A DNA stretch of 44,467 nucleotides, taken from an uncultured Oscillospiraceae bacterium (GTDB lineage: Bacteria; Bacillota; Clostridia; Oscillospirales; Oscillospiraceae). The stretch is from NCBI GenBank assembly GCA_910587395.1, contig CAJULJ010000021.1:1-44467 (forward strand), read 5' to 3'. Shown here piece by piece: positions 16,430 to 25,203 of the stretch (positions are counted from its first letter, which is position 1; each line of letters starts with the position of its first letter). A model generated the notes under the pieces. That model worked only from the letters and a program-made list of their open reading frames with translations, was not told the DNA's origin and ran no database searches. The position numbers and the translations under genes are program-made.

Positions 16430-17511
16430 TACCGGTCACCTCCCATCGAAGCGATAAAGCGGTCGAACAGGTACTCCGTGTCCTCCGGGCCGGGGCTGGC
16501 CTCGGGGTGGAACTGGACGGTAAAGCAGTTGGGCCGCTTGTATTTCAGCCCTTCCACCGTGTTGTCGTTGACGTTGACGTGGGACACCTGGGCCACCTCC
16601 GGGTCCACCGTGTCCGCATCCACCACGTAGCCGTGGTTCTGACTGGTAATGAAGCAGCGGCCCGCCTCCAGGTCCTTCACCGGATGGTTGCCGCCCCGAT
16701 GGCCGAACACCATTTTGTGGGTTTTCGCGCCGGTGGCCAGGGCCAGAAGCTGGTGCCCCAGGCACACGGCAAACATTGGGATGTTGGACTCGTACAGCGC
16801 CCGCACCTCTTTGATGATGTCCACGTTGTCCGCCGGGTCGCCGGGGCCGTTGGACAGCATCACGCCGTCAAAGCCGCCGCTCAAAACCTCCTTTGCCGGA
16901 GTGTGGGCCGGAAACACCGTCACCTCACAGCCCCGTTTCCGCAGACACTCGATCATGTTCTGCTTGACGCCGTAATCCATCAGCGCCACCCGGAGCTTCT
17001 GCTCCACCAAGGCGGGGAACATCTCTCTCTCAGCCCGGGTCACCCGCTCGACAGTGCCCGACACCCGGTAGGCCGCCAGCTTGTCCATGACCTCCTGAAC
17101 AAGAAAATGCTCCGCGCAGGTGATCATGCCGTTCATGGTCCCTTGGCTGCGGAGAATCTTGGTCAGAGCACGGGTGTCCACCCCCTCTATGCCCACGATA
17201 TGGTTTTCGCGCAGATAATTGCCCAGACTGTCCTCACAGCGGAAATTGCTGCCCACCGGGGACAGATGCCGCACCACAAGCGCCTCCGCCCAGGGCCGGA
17301 CAGACTCGTTGTCCTCGCGGTTAACGCCATAATTCCCCATCAGCGGATAAGACATCACCACGCCCTGCCCCGCGTAGGAGGGGTCAGTCAGAATCTCCTG
17401 GTAGCCGGTCATGGAGGTATTGAACACCATTTCGCACACCCGGTCCTCCATGGCGCCGATGGCGCCGCCCCGGAACACCGCGCCGTTTGCCAAAATCAAA
17501 GTCGCTTTCAA
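16429..17511 (-). CDS. carA: Carbamoyl-phosphate synthase small subunit
   Basis: A 360-residue glutaminase subunit. The CPSase small-chain N-terminal domain contains ANGAVFRG and FNTSMTGYQEILTDPSY. The C-terminal class I amidotransferase domain has the nucleophile in FAVCLGHQLLALATG and the triad partner in QFHPEASPGP. The start is TTG 17511, giving the canonical MKATLILANG beginning; AAGGTGGG lies about 10 nt upstream. Rare-codon start plus promoter strength may set expression. Feeds both pyrimidine and arginine synthesis; no pyr attenuator was seen in the short leader. Confidence 0.98.
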   Translation of the reverse strand: MKATLILANGAVFRGGAIGAMEDRVCEMVFNTSMTGYQEILTDPSYAGQGVVMSYPLMGNYGVNREDNESVRPWAEALVVRHLSPVGSNFRCEDSLGNYLRENHIVGIEGVDTRALTKILRSQGTMNGMITCAEHFLVQEVMDKLAAYRVSGTVERVTRAEREMFPALVEQKLRVALMDYGVKQNMIECLRKRGCEVTVFPAHTPAKEVLSGGFDGVMLSNGPGDPADNVDIIKEVRALYESNIPMFAVCLGHQLLALATGAKTHKMVFGHRGGNHPVKDLEAGRCFITSQNHGYVVDADTVDPEVAQVSHVNVNDNTVEGLKYKRPNCFTVQFHPEASPGPEDTEYLFDRFIASMGGDR

Positions 17512-17543
17512 GCCTGCATCCCACCTTACCTTTTACTCCGTCT

Positions 17544-17572
17544 ATTTTACTGGCCTTCCCCCCAAAAATCAA
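17544..17572 (-). promoter_or_regulatory. Predicted carAB promoter
   Basis: On the minus strand TTGATT (17572-17567) and TAAAAT (17549-17544) are 17 bp apart. A start near 17537 leaves a leader of about 26 nt before the carA TTG, too short for an attenuator or riboswitch. Confidence 0.5.
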
Positions 17573-17702
17573 GAAAATCTCGTTCTCTTTTTCCTGTTCA
17601 TAAAAAAATTGGAATTTTGGACAAACTGGTGGCATATCTGCCCCATCTCAAGGGCAAAATGTTCAAGCGGCTTTTACCCTCAACCTACAGGGAGGTTTTC
17701 CT

Positions 17703-18386
17703 ATGTTCGTGGTACTCATACGCACGGTGGTGCTCTATCTGTTCATCATCGTGGGCATCCGTCTGCTGGGCAAGCATCAGATCGGTGAGCTGGAGCCCTC
17801 CGAACTGGTGCTCACCCTCATCATCGCCGATCTGGCCTCCGTCCCCATGCAGGACAACGGCATCCCCCTGCTGTCCGGGCTGATTCCCATCGTGGTGCTG
17901 CTGTGCCTGTCCTCCATCATTTCCGTGCTGTGCACACAGTCCATCAAATTCCGAACGCTCCTGTGCGGGAAACCCTCCATTGTGGTGGAAAACGGCCTGG
18001 TGCTGGAGGCGGAGCTGAAAAAGAACCGCCTCACCCTGGATGAGCTGATGGAGGAGCTGCGCATCCAGGGCTACGCCGACTTCAAGTCCATCAAGTTCGC
18101 CCTGCTGGAGACCAACGGCCAGCTGTCCGTGCTTCCCTTTTCCGCTGAAAAGCCCGTCACCGCCGCTCAGATGAAGGTGACGACCCAGGAGACCGGGCTT
18201 CCCGTGGTGCTCATCAGCGACGGGCGGCTGCTGGAGCACAACCTGAAAGGCGCGGGCTACGAGCACAACTGGCTGGAGAAGCAGCTGGCTGTCCATGGGC
18301 TGCATTCCCCCCGGCAGGCGTTTCTGCTCACCGTGGACGAAGGAGGCAACACCTACTGCGTACCCAAAAAGGAGGCGGGGAAATGA
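17703..18386 (+). CDS. DUF421 (YetF-type) membrane protein
   Basis: A 227-residue protein. Three N-terminal helices (about 3-22, 36-50, 56-78) with the family motif RLLGKHQIGELEPSELVLTLIIADLASVPM, then the cytoplasmic YetF/YdfR domain with KPSIVVENG and the second half LPVVLISDGRLL. YetF-family proteins in Bacillus influence spore or envelope properties; exact activity is unclear. GGGAGG stands before the ATG. It overlaps the DUF4363 gene by ATGA, a recurring pairing in Clostridia. Confidence 0.9.
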   Translation: MFVVLIRTVVLYLFIIVGIRLLGKHQIGELEPSELVLTLIIADLASVPMQDNGIPLLSGLIPIVVLLCLSSIISVLCTQSIKFRTLLCGKPSIVVENGLVLEAELKKNRLTLDELMEELRIQGYADFKSIKFALLETNGQLSVLPFSAEKPVTAAQMKVTTQETGLPVVLISDGRLLEHNLKGAGYEHNWLEKQLAVHGLHSPRQAFLLTVDEGGNTYCVPKKEAGK

Positions 18387-18769
18387 AACGGCTGTATGTT
18401 TCCGTCGGGTTGATCATCCTCATGGCAGCACTGTCTGGGCTGCACATCTGGCACCTGGACAATCTCACCGGGCAGCTCACCGACCTGCTCACCCAGGCCC
18501 AGGATCAGGCCGCGCAGGAAAACTGGACGGAGGCCGCCCGCCTCACCCGTCAGGCCAAGGACCGGTGGATGGAACACAACAGCTATCTCCATATCACCCT
18601 GCGCCACACCGACACCGACGCCATTCAAATTTCCATGGACGAGGCTCTTGCCTTTCTGGAGGGCGGTGAAAAGCAGCCCGCCGAATACGCCGCCGTCAAC
18701 GCCCGGCTGCTCACTCAGCTGGAGCTGCTGGTGGAGGCGGAGCTGCCCACCCTCACCAACCTGCTGTAA
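18383..18769 (+). CDS. DUF4363 protein
   Basis: A 128-residue protein with one N-terminal membrane helix (about 4-22) and an all-helical extracytoplasmic domain with W-EHNSYLHITLRHTDTD, typical of DUF4363. ATGA overlap with the YetF-type gene implies joint translation and probably a complex. Function unknown. Confidence 0.85.
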   Translation: MKRLYVSVGLIILMAALSGLHIWHLDNLTGQLTDLLTQAQDQAAQENWTEAARLTRQAKDRWMEHNSYLHITLRHTDTDAIQISMDEALAFLEGGEKQPAEYAAVNARLLTQLELLVEAELPTLTNLL

Positions 18770-18773
18770 ACCC

Positions 18774-18804
18774 GGCCCCCGCAGAGCGCGGGGGCCTTGC
18801 TTTG
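18774..18804 (+). terminator. Rho-independent terminator after DUF4363
   Basis: GGCCCCCGC (18774-18782) and GCGGGGGCC (18788-18796) form a 9-bp GC stem with a 5-nt loop, followed by TTGCTTTGCTTTG. Confidence 0.8.
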
Positions 18805-18816
18805 CTTTGTTGCCTC

Positions 18817-18845
18817 TTGTTTCTCTTGTCCAGTTGTGGTATAAT
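18817..18845 (+). promoter_or_regulatory. Promoter of the ddl-murF-prfA cluster
   Basis: TTGTTT at 18817-18822, 17 bp, then TATAAT at 18840-18845, with the extended -10 TGG just upstream. It lies between the DUF4363 terminator and ddl and would drive the cell-wall and translation cluster. Confidence 0.65.
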
Positions 18846-18899
18846 TTACATTCAAGCATAAAATAGGAGTAGAATAGGCAAACGGTAAGGAGCTATGCT

Positions 18900-19946
18900 A
18901 TGAAAATCGTTGTTTTGGCCGGCGGGCTTAGTGGCGAGCGGAACGTGTCCCTGTCCAGTGGGTGCAAGGTGTGCGCCGCTCTGCGGGAGCGGGGGCACCA
19001 GGCCGCCTTTATCGACATGTATCTGGGCACTCAGGAGGCCCCCGAATCCCTGTTCAGCGCTCCCATCCCGGCGGAGCTGACCAAAATCGACCGTCAGGCC
19101 CCCGACCTGGAGCAGGTGAAGGCCGCCCGCGCGGGCGGTGGCGACGGTCAGTTCGGCCCCGGCGTGCTGGCGCTGTGCCGCATGGCGGACGCAGTGTTCC
19201 TGGCCCTCCACGGCGCCTGCGGCGAGGACGGCAAGGTCCAGGCCGCGCTGGAGCTGCTGGGCATCCCCTACACCGGCGCGGGCTATCTGGGCAGCGCCAT
19301 TGCCATGGATAAAGACCTGACCAAGCGCATCGTGGCCCCGCTGGGGGTGGCCACGCCCAAGTGGGAGCTGGTGGCCTACGGCGCGGACGACATTCCCGCC
19401 CTCACTGACCGCCTGGAACTGCCCTGCGTGGTAAAGCCGGTGGCCTCCGGGTCGTCTATCGGCGTGTCCATCGTCCACAACAAAGCGGCGCTGGACGCCG
19501 CCCTCACCGGCGGGCTGGCCTTCGGCGGCGTGTGTGTGGTGGAGCAGTACATAGCCGGGCGGGAGATCCAGGTAGGCATCCTGGAGGATCGAGCCCTGCC
19601 CTCCATCGAGATCATCCCAAAAACCGGCTTTTATGACTACGAGAACAAGTATCAGCCCGGCGCGGCGGAGGAGATCTGCCCCTCCCCCATCCCGGCGGAG
19701 TGGGAAAAGCGGCTGAGCGAAGCCGCGCTGACGGTGTTCCACGCCCTGGGGTTGTCGGTATATTCCCGCGCCGACTTCATGGTCACGCAGGACGGTACCC
19801 CCTGGTTTCTGGAGATCAACACCCTGCCCGGCATGACCCCCACCAGCCTGCTGCCTCAGGAGGCGGCGGCGGTGGGCATCGGCTACGGCGAGCTGTGTGA
19901 GAAGATCATCGAAGCGTCCCTGTCTGCCCGGAGGTCCGGAAAATAA
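18900..19946 (+). CDS. ddl: D-alanine--D-alanine ligase
   Basis: A 348-residue ATP-grasp enzyme that joins two D-Ala for peptidoglycan. Seen: N-terminal AGGLSGERNVSLSSG, the LHGACGEDGKVQAALELLGIPYTG block, the KPVASGSSIGVSIV ATP-binding loop, the omega-loop Tyr region FYDYENKY, and the C-terminal YSRADFMV ... FLEINTLPGMTPTSLLPQEA. The YDYE-KY segment matches D-Ala-specific ligases rather than VanA- or VanC-type. AAGGAG lies upstream of the ATG; murF follows after 34 bp. Confidence 0.95.
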   Translation: MKIVVLAGGLSGERNVSLSSGCKVCAALRERGHQAAFIDMYLGTQEAPESLFSAPIPAELTKIDRQAPDLEQVKAARAGGGDGQFGPGVLALCRMADAVFLALHGACGEDGKVQAALELLGIPYTGAGYLGSAIAMDKDLTKRIVAPLGVATPKWELVAYGADDIPALTDRLELPCVVKPVASGSSIGVSIVHNKAALDAALTGGLAFGGVCVVEQYIAGREIQVGILEDRALPSIEIIPKTGFYDYENKYQPGAAEEICPSPIPAEWEKRLSEAALTVFHALGLSVYSRADFMVTQDGTPWFLEINTLPGMTPTSLLPQEAAAVGIGYGELCEKIIEASLSARRSGK

Positions 19947-19980
19947 CACCGCTGAAACAGAGCGGGAGAGGAGCACCATC

Positions 19981-21372
19981 ATGGAGGCATTGACACTGAG
20001 ACAGCTGCTGGAAGCGGTAAACGGCACTCTGCTGGGGGAGTTCAATGACCTGGACGCCGGTGTGTCCGAGGTGAGCACCGACAGCCGGAGCATCCAGCCG
20101 GGATGCCTGTTCATCCCCTTGGAGGGAGAGCGGTTCGACGGCCACTCCTTCATCAATTCCGCCCTGGAATCGGGAGCGGCGGGCTGTCTCACCGCCCGGG
20201 AACGGGAAAACTATCTGCCCGGCAGGTTCTATATCAAAGTGCGCTCCACCCAGCGCGCCCTTTGGGAGCTGGCCCGGTATTATAAAAAGCTGTTTCCCAT
20301 CCCCTTTGTGGCCATCACTGGCTCGGTGGGCAAAACCACCACCAAGGACATGGTAGCGGCGGTGCTGGGGGCCAGGTTCCGCGTCCACAAGACGGAGGGT
20401 AATTTCAACAACGACATCGGCGTGCCCCTCACCCTGCTGAAGCTGGAAAAAACGCATCAGGTATGTGTGGTGGAGATGGGAATGGACCACGCCGGGGAGA
20501 TCGACTATCTGGGCAGGCTGGTGGAGCCGGATATGGCCCTCATCACCAACATCGGCGACGCCCACATTGAGAACCTGGGCAGCCGGGAAAACATTTTTAA
20601 AGCCAAGTGCGAGATTTTCCCCCATTTGAAGGAGGATGGCCTTGCCATTCTCAATGGGGACGACCCCATGCTGACCACGCTGCAAAGCGCCCTGCCCCAG
20701 CGCACAGTGTTTGTAGGCGGCGGCGAAGGGCTGGATTATACCGCCTGCGATTTGAACAGCGACGGCGCGGGCCATCTCAACTGCCGCGTCAAAACCCCGC
20801 GCAGTCAGTTTGAGGCGGATATACCCGCCCTGGGCAGCCATATGATCTACCCCACCCTGATGGCCGCCGCCGTGGGGGAGGCGCTAGGCATGGCTCCCGA
20901 CGAGATCGTCCGGGGCATCGGGGCCTTCCTTCCCACCAAGATGCGGATGAACATCATCCGCTGCAAGGGCGACATCGTGATTTTGAACGACGCCTACAAC
21001 GCCAATCCCCAGTCCATGCGGGCGGCGGCGGCGGTGCTGGGCGACGCCGGCCAGAAACGCCGGAAGGTGGCCGTGGTGGGCGACATGAAGGAGCTGGGCC
21101 CCGGCTCCGAGCAATTCCACCGGGCGGTGGGCGGCTACTTCGCCCAATCCGGAGCCAACCGGCTCATCGCCATAGGCGACCTGGCCCGGTTCATGGCCGA
21201 GGGGGCCAAGGACGCGGGACTGGAGCAAGCCGACTATTTCCCCACCCTGGACGCGGCTAAAAACGCCCTGTCCCGGGAGGTCCGGGCCGGAGTGACCATC
21301 CTTGTGAAAGCGTCCCGCTCTATGGCTTTTGAGAAAATCGTGGACTTCCTATTGACGAACGTACCCGAATAA
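19981..21372 (+). CDS. murF: UDP-MurNAc-tripeptide:D-Ala-D-Ala ligase
   Basis: A 463-residue Mur ligase that adds the Ddl product to the UDP-MurNAc peptide. An N-terminal Mur domain with STDSRSIQPGCLFIPLEGERFDGH, a central ATPase domain with P-loop TGSVGKTTTKD and NFNNDIGVPLTLL, then the C-terminal domain with NDAYNANPQSMRAA. ATG 19981 follows GAGAGGAGC; an upstream in-frame start would overlap ddl. The ddl-murF order is a classic functional pair. Confidence 0.95.
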   Translation: MEALTLRQLLEAVNGTLLGEFNDLDAGVSEVSTDSRSIQPGCLFIPLEGERFDGHSFINSALESGAAGCLTARERENYLPGRFYIKVRSTQRALWELARYYKKLFPIPFVAITGSVGKTTTKDMVAAVLGARFRVHKTEGNFNNDIGVPLTLLKLEKTHQVCVVEMGMDHAGEIDYLGRLVEPDMALITNIGDAHIENLGSRENIFKAKCEIFPHLKEDGLAILNGDDPMLTTLQSALPQRTVFVGGGEGLDYTACDLNSDGAGHLNCRVKTPRSQFEADIPALGSHMIYPTLMAAAVGEALGMAPDEIVRGIGAFLPTKMRMNIIRCKGDIVILNDAYNANPQSMRAAAAVLGDAGQKRRKVAVVGDMKELGPGSEQFHRAVGGYFAQSGANRLIAIGDLARFMAEGAKDAGLEQADYFPTLDAAKNALSREVRAGVTILVKASRSMAFEKIVDFLLTNVPE

Positions 21373-21414
21373 GGAGGTCACACAGTTCAGCACGCATTTA
21401 GGAGATTTCTACCA

Positions 21415-23319
21415 ATGATTGACATACAGCTGACCGGCCTTGTCAAAGAATTTGAGGTCGGCAAACGAATACTGGACGGCTTCTCCCTCCAGATCGACGA
21501 GGGGGAGCGGGTTGGTCTGCTGGGCCGCAACGGCGCGGGCAAGACCACCATCTTTCGCATGATGACCGGGCAGGTCCACCCCGACGAGGGGACCATCGCC
21601 ATCGCCCCCGGCAAGCGGCTAGGGCTTATTTCGCAGATTCCGGTCTACCCCGAGGGCTACACCGTCCGGGATGTGCTGGACACCGCCTTTGCCCCCCTTC
21701 ACGCCATGGAGCGGGAACTGGCGGAGCTGGCCGCCCAGATGGGTGAGAATACCGATTCACAGGTGATGGCCCGATATGACAAGCTCACCGCCGCCTTTGA
21801 GCTGGGGGGCGGCTACGACACGGAGACACGGCTAAATAAAGTCTGCAACGGCCTGGGCATCGGGGCCGACATGCGCTCGCGCCCCTTTGACGCCCTGTCC
21901 GGCGGGGAAAAGACCCGCATCAACCTGGCCCGGCTCATTCTGGAGGACACCGACATCCTCCTGCTGGACGAGCCCACGAACCATCTGGACCTGAACGCCA
22001 CCGAGTGGCTGGAGGGGTATTTGGAGCGCTTCAAAGGCACCGTGCTGGCCATCTCCCACGACCGTTGGTTTTTGGATAAGGTGGTCAAGCGCGTCGCCGA
22101 GATTCAGGACGGCAAGGCGGAGCTGTACTCCGGCAACTACTCCTTTTACGTGGAGGAGAAGGAGCGGCGGTACCAGGAGCGCTTAAAGCAGTACGAAAAG
22201 GAGCAGGCCAAGATCAGCCAGCTGGAGGCCGCGGCGGAGCAGATGCGCATGTGGGCCTTCAAGGGCAACGACAAGCAGTACAAGCGCGCCATCAACATGG
22301 AGCGCCGCATTGAGCGTATGCGCACCACGGACAAGCCCACCAAGGAGCGCAAGCTGGCCACCCGGTTCGGCGAGCGGGAGTTCCACGGGGACGAGGCCAT
22401 GGTGGTGACGGAGCTGTCCAAGTCCTTTGGGGAGCGCACCTTGTTTGACCACATCAACCTGGATGTAACGGGCGGGGAGCGCATTGCCCTTTTGGGCGAT
22501 AACGGCACCGGGAAATCCACCTTTATTAAGATTATCATGGGTGAGGAGGCGCCGGATTCCGGGTCCATCTATCTGGGACCCTCCATCCGCATCGGCTATC
22601 TGCCCCAGATCATCCACTTTGACCGCCCCGACCGCAACCTAGTGGACACCATGCTGTACGCCCAGAACTGCACCACCCAGGAGGCCCGGGACCGCTTGGC
22701 CTCCTTCAAATTCCGGGGCGAGGACGTGTTCAAAGAGGTGTCCGCCCTGTCCGGCGGGGAGCAATCGAGGCTTCGTCTTTGTATGCTGATGGACAGCCGG
22801 ATCAACCTGCTTATTTTGGACGAGCCCACCAACCACCTGGACATCGACTCCCGGGAGTGGATTGAGGAGGCGGTGGAGGAATACGGTGGCAATCTGCTGT
22901 TCGTCTCCCACGACCGCTACTTCATTGAGAAGTTTGCCACCCGGATTTGGATGCTGGAAAACGGTCAAATTACCGACTTCCAGGGCACCTACGGGGAGTT
23001 CCGGGCCTATCGGGAGCGGCAGGAGCAGCTGAAAAACGCCAAGCCCGCCCCTGTGGAGCCGGAAAAACCCAAAGAGGACAAACCCAAGCGCCCCGGCGGC
23101 ACCAAGGAGCTGGAAAAGCAGGTCCGCGCCGCCGAGCGGGCGGTGGAAAAGGCGGAGATCCGGCTGGACGAGCTGGCCCAGGAGGCGGAGGGCGCCGCGT
23201 CCGACTACCTCAAGCTCCAGGACGTGTACAAGGAGCGGGAGGCACTGGAGGACGAGCTGGCCCACCTGTACGGCGAGTGGGAGCGGCTGGCGGCGGAGCT
23301 GGAGAAGGCCCGGGGATGA
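21415..23319 (+). CDS. ABC-F family ATPase
   Basis: A 634-residue soluble protein with two ABC domains and no membrane part. Walker A motifs are GRNGAGKTT (about 38) and GDNGTGKST (about 360). Both signature/Walker B blocks are present, as LSGGEKTR...LLLDEPTNHLDL and LSGGEQSR...LILDEPTNHLDI. A helical interdomain linker (about 235-310) and a charged C-terminal coiled coil (about 550-634) follow. The family acts on the ribosome (translation factors or antibiotic protection). The housekeeping context favours a translation factor of the Uup/YdiF kind; subtype not determined. AGGAG is 11 nt before the ATG. Confidence 0.92.
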   Translation: MIDIQLTGLVKEFEVGKRILDGFSLQIDEGERVGLLGRNGAGKTTIFRMMTGQVHPDEGTIAIAPGKRLGLISQIPVYPEGYTVRDVLDTAFAPLHAMERELAELAAQMGENTDSQVMARYDKLTAAFELGGGYDTETRLNKVCNGLGIGADMRSRPFDALSGGEKTRINLARLILEDTDILLLDEPTNHLDLNATEWLEGYLERFKGTVLAISHDRWFLDKVVKRVAEIQDGKAELYSGNYSFYVEEKERRYQERLKQYEKEQAKISQLEAAAEQMRMWAFKGNDKQYKRAINMERRIERMRTTDKPTKERKLATRFGEREFHGDEAMVVTELSKSFGERTLFDHINLDVTGGERIALLGDNGTGKSTFIKIIMGEEAPDSGSIYLGPSIRIGYLPQIIHFDRPDRNLVDTMLYAQNCTTQEARDRLASFKFRGEDVFKEVSALSGGEQSRLRLCMLMDSRINLLILDEPTNHLDIDSREWIEEAVEEYGGNLLFVSHDRYFIEKFATRIWMLENGQITDFQGTYGEFRAYRERQEQLKNAKPAPVEPEKPKEDKPKRPGGTKELEKQVRAAERAVEKAEIRLDELAQEAEGAASDYLKLQDVYKEREALEDELAHLYGEWERLAAELEKARG

Positions 23320-24002
23320 GCGTGACTGACAATATGAAGGGCTACCGCCACTATAAGGGCAACAGCCCCCAGAACAAAAAGCGGCACTGGCTGGCCGCCC
23401 TGCTGCTTTTGCTGGGGCTGGGCCTGATTCTGTTCGGGGCGCTGGAGATCGTCATCGCCGTCCACAGCCGGGACCGGGTGATGGATGACCCCCGGCCGGA
23501 GGTTATGGTCATTTTCGGCTGCCAAATGCGGCGGGACGGTCCATCCATTCTGCTCAAGGACCGGTTGGACACCGCTTTGGACTACTGGGAGGAACACCCG
23601 GACATCAGGATCATTGTCACCGGCGGCAAGGGAGACGACGAGCACATCTCTGAGGCCCAGGGGATGTACGACTACCTCGCCGCCCACGGGGTGGACGAGG
23701 CGAATATTTACATGGAGGACAAGTCCCGGAACACATGGCAGAACGTCAACAACACCTTCGCCCTCATGCAGCAAGAAGGATGGGACGTCACCGATGATGT
23801 TTTGCTGGTGTCCAGCGGATTCCATTTGGCCCGCATCGAGATGCTTTGGGACCGGGTACGCACCGGTATTTTGCGGGATGAGGTATACAACGACCAATAC
23901 ATCTCCACCCTGGCCGCGCCGGTAAGCCACACGCCGTCGGCGGTCCAGATGTTCTTCCGGGAGCCGCTGGCCCTGGTGAAGTCCTTCCTCTTCGACCGAT
24001 AA
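23316..24002 (+). CDS. DUF218 (YdcF/SanA-type) membrane-anchored protein
   Basis: A 228-residue protein. A basic N-terminus, one helix (about 25-47), then a DUF218 domain with VMVIFGCQMRRDGPS, IIVTGGKGDDEHISEAQGM and the ED-SRNTWQNVNN block. ATG overlaps the ABC-F stop (ATGA). The family is linked to envelope integrity and vancomycin sensitivity in E. coli (SanA), so the position after ddl-murF is sensible. Activity unproven. Confidence 0.88.
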   Translation: MSVTDNMKGYRHYKGNSPQNKKRHWLAALLLLLGLGLILFGALEIVIAVHSRDRVMDDPRPEVMVIFGCQMRRDGPSILLKDRLDTALDYWEEHPDIRIIVTGGKGDDEHISEAQGMYDYLAAHGVDEANIYMEDKSRNTWQNVNNTFALMQQEGWDVTDDVLLVSSGFHLARIEMLWDRVRTGILRDEVYNDQYISTLAAPVSHTPSAVQMFFREPLALVKSFLFDR

Positions 24003-24021
24003 AGGGAAATTAGGTGAAGCC

Positions 24022-25080
24022 ATGACGGAAAACCTGAAAAATATCGAGCTGCGCTACCAGGAGCTGGAGGCCCGGCTGGCCGCCAACGAGACCTACAGTG
24101 ACCCGGATTTAGTGTCCAAACTGAACCGGGAGCAGAAGGAGCTGGAGCCGCTGGTCACCGCCTACCGGGCTCTGTGCCGCGCTCAGAGCAACCTGGCGGA
24201 CGCGGAAGAGCTGCTCTCCGACCCGGAAATGAAGGAGCTGGCCCAGCAGGAGCTGGCCCAGGCGAAAGAGGATATTGAGCGTTTGGAGCGCGAAATCAAA
24301 GTGCTCCTGCTCCCCAGGGACCCCAATGACGGCAAAAACGTCATCATGGAGATCCGCGCCGGGGTGGGCGGCGAGGAATCCGCCCTGTTCGCCCACTCCC
24401 TCACCCGGATGTACACCATGTATGCCGAGGGCCGGGGCTGGAAGGTGGAAATCAACTCCGCCAATGAGACGGAATTAGGCGGCGTAAAAGAGATTTCTTT
24501 CACCATCGAAGGCGACGGCGCCTGGTCCCGGATGAAGTTTGAAAGCGGCGTCCACCGGGTCCAGCGGGTGCCGGAGACGGAATCCGGCGGGCGGGTGCAC
24601 ACCTCCACCGTCACCGTGGCGGTGTTGCCCGAGATGGAGACGGTGGACGTGGAGATCAACCCCGCCGATGTGGAGATGCAGGTGTTCCGCTCCTCCGGGG
24701 CGGGGGGACAGCATATCAATAAGACCTCCTCCGCCGTGCGCCTCATCCACAAGCCCACGGGCACTGTGGTGGAGTGCCAGCAGGAGCGCTCCCAGTTCCA
24801 GAATCGGGAGAAGGCCATGCGGCTGCTGGCCTCCATCCTGTATGACCGGGAGCGGGAGCGGGTGGAGTCCGAGTATGGAGAAAACCGCCGCAGCCAGGTT
24901 GGCACGGGTATGCGCAACGAGCGCATTCGGACCTACAACTTCCCCCAGGGGCGGCTCACCGACCACCGGGTGGGGCTGACGCTGTACAAACTGGACGCGG
25001 TGATGGACGGCGGCCTGGATGAGATCATCGACGCGCTGACCACCGCCCGTCAGGCCGAGCAGCTGGCCGAACGGGAGTAG
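24022..25080 (+). CDS. prfA: Peptide chain release factor 1
   Basis: A 352-residue factor for UAA/UAG stops. The stop-codon-reading loop is HRVQRVPETES-GRVHTST, with PET in the RF1-type PxT position, which distinguishes it from the SPF of RF2. The catalytic GGQ is in SSGAGGQHINKTSSAVRL (about 228-230). AGGTGA precedes the ATG. In many Bacillota prfA is followed by prmC, its GGQ methyltransferase, but here no prmC is present nearby. Confidence 0.97.
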   Translation: MTENLKNIELRYQELEARLAANETYSDPDLVSKLNREQKELEPLVTAYRALCRAQSNLADAEELLSDPEMKELAQQELAQAKEDIERLEREIKVLLLPRDPNDGKNVIMEIRAGVGGEESALFAHSLTRMYTMYAEGRGWKVEINSANETELGGVKEISFTIEGDGAWSRMKFESGVHRVQRVPETESGGRVHTSTVTVAVLPEMETVDVEINPADVEMQVFRSSGAGGQHINKTSSAVRLIHKPTGTVVECQQERSQFQNREKAMRLLASILYDRERERVESEYGENRRSQVGTGMRNERIRTYNFPQGRLTDHRVGLTLYKLDAVMDGGLDEIIDALTTARQAEQLAERE

Positions 25081-25106
25081 TACCTTTTTCTTGTAAGAAA
25101 AAGGTA
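25081..25106. repeat. Perfect hairpin after prfA, similar to one at 29440
   Basis: A 12-bp perfect inverted repeat (25081-25092 with 25095-25106) directly after the prfA stop. Its core, TTTTTCTT then AAGAAAAA, resembles the hairpin at 29440-29463. No T run follows, so it is a weak terminator; it may instead be a copy of a dispersed palindromic repeat. The rest of 25107-25203 shows no gene. Confidence 0.55.
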
Positions 25107-25203
25107 CCGAAAAAGAACTTTTAGTCCGTTACCAAAGCGGATCAAAGCGCCGCGCTTCCGCTCGACCACGGAAGTGGATTTTATTGGGGAAAGAGCATGG
25201 TTT

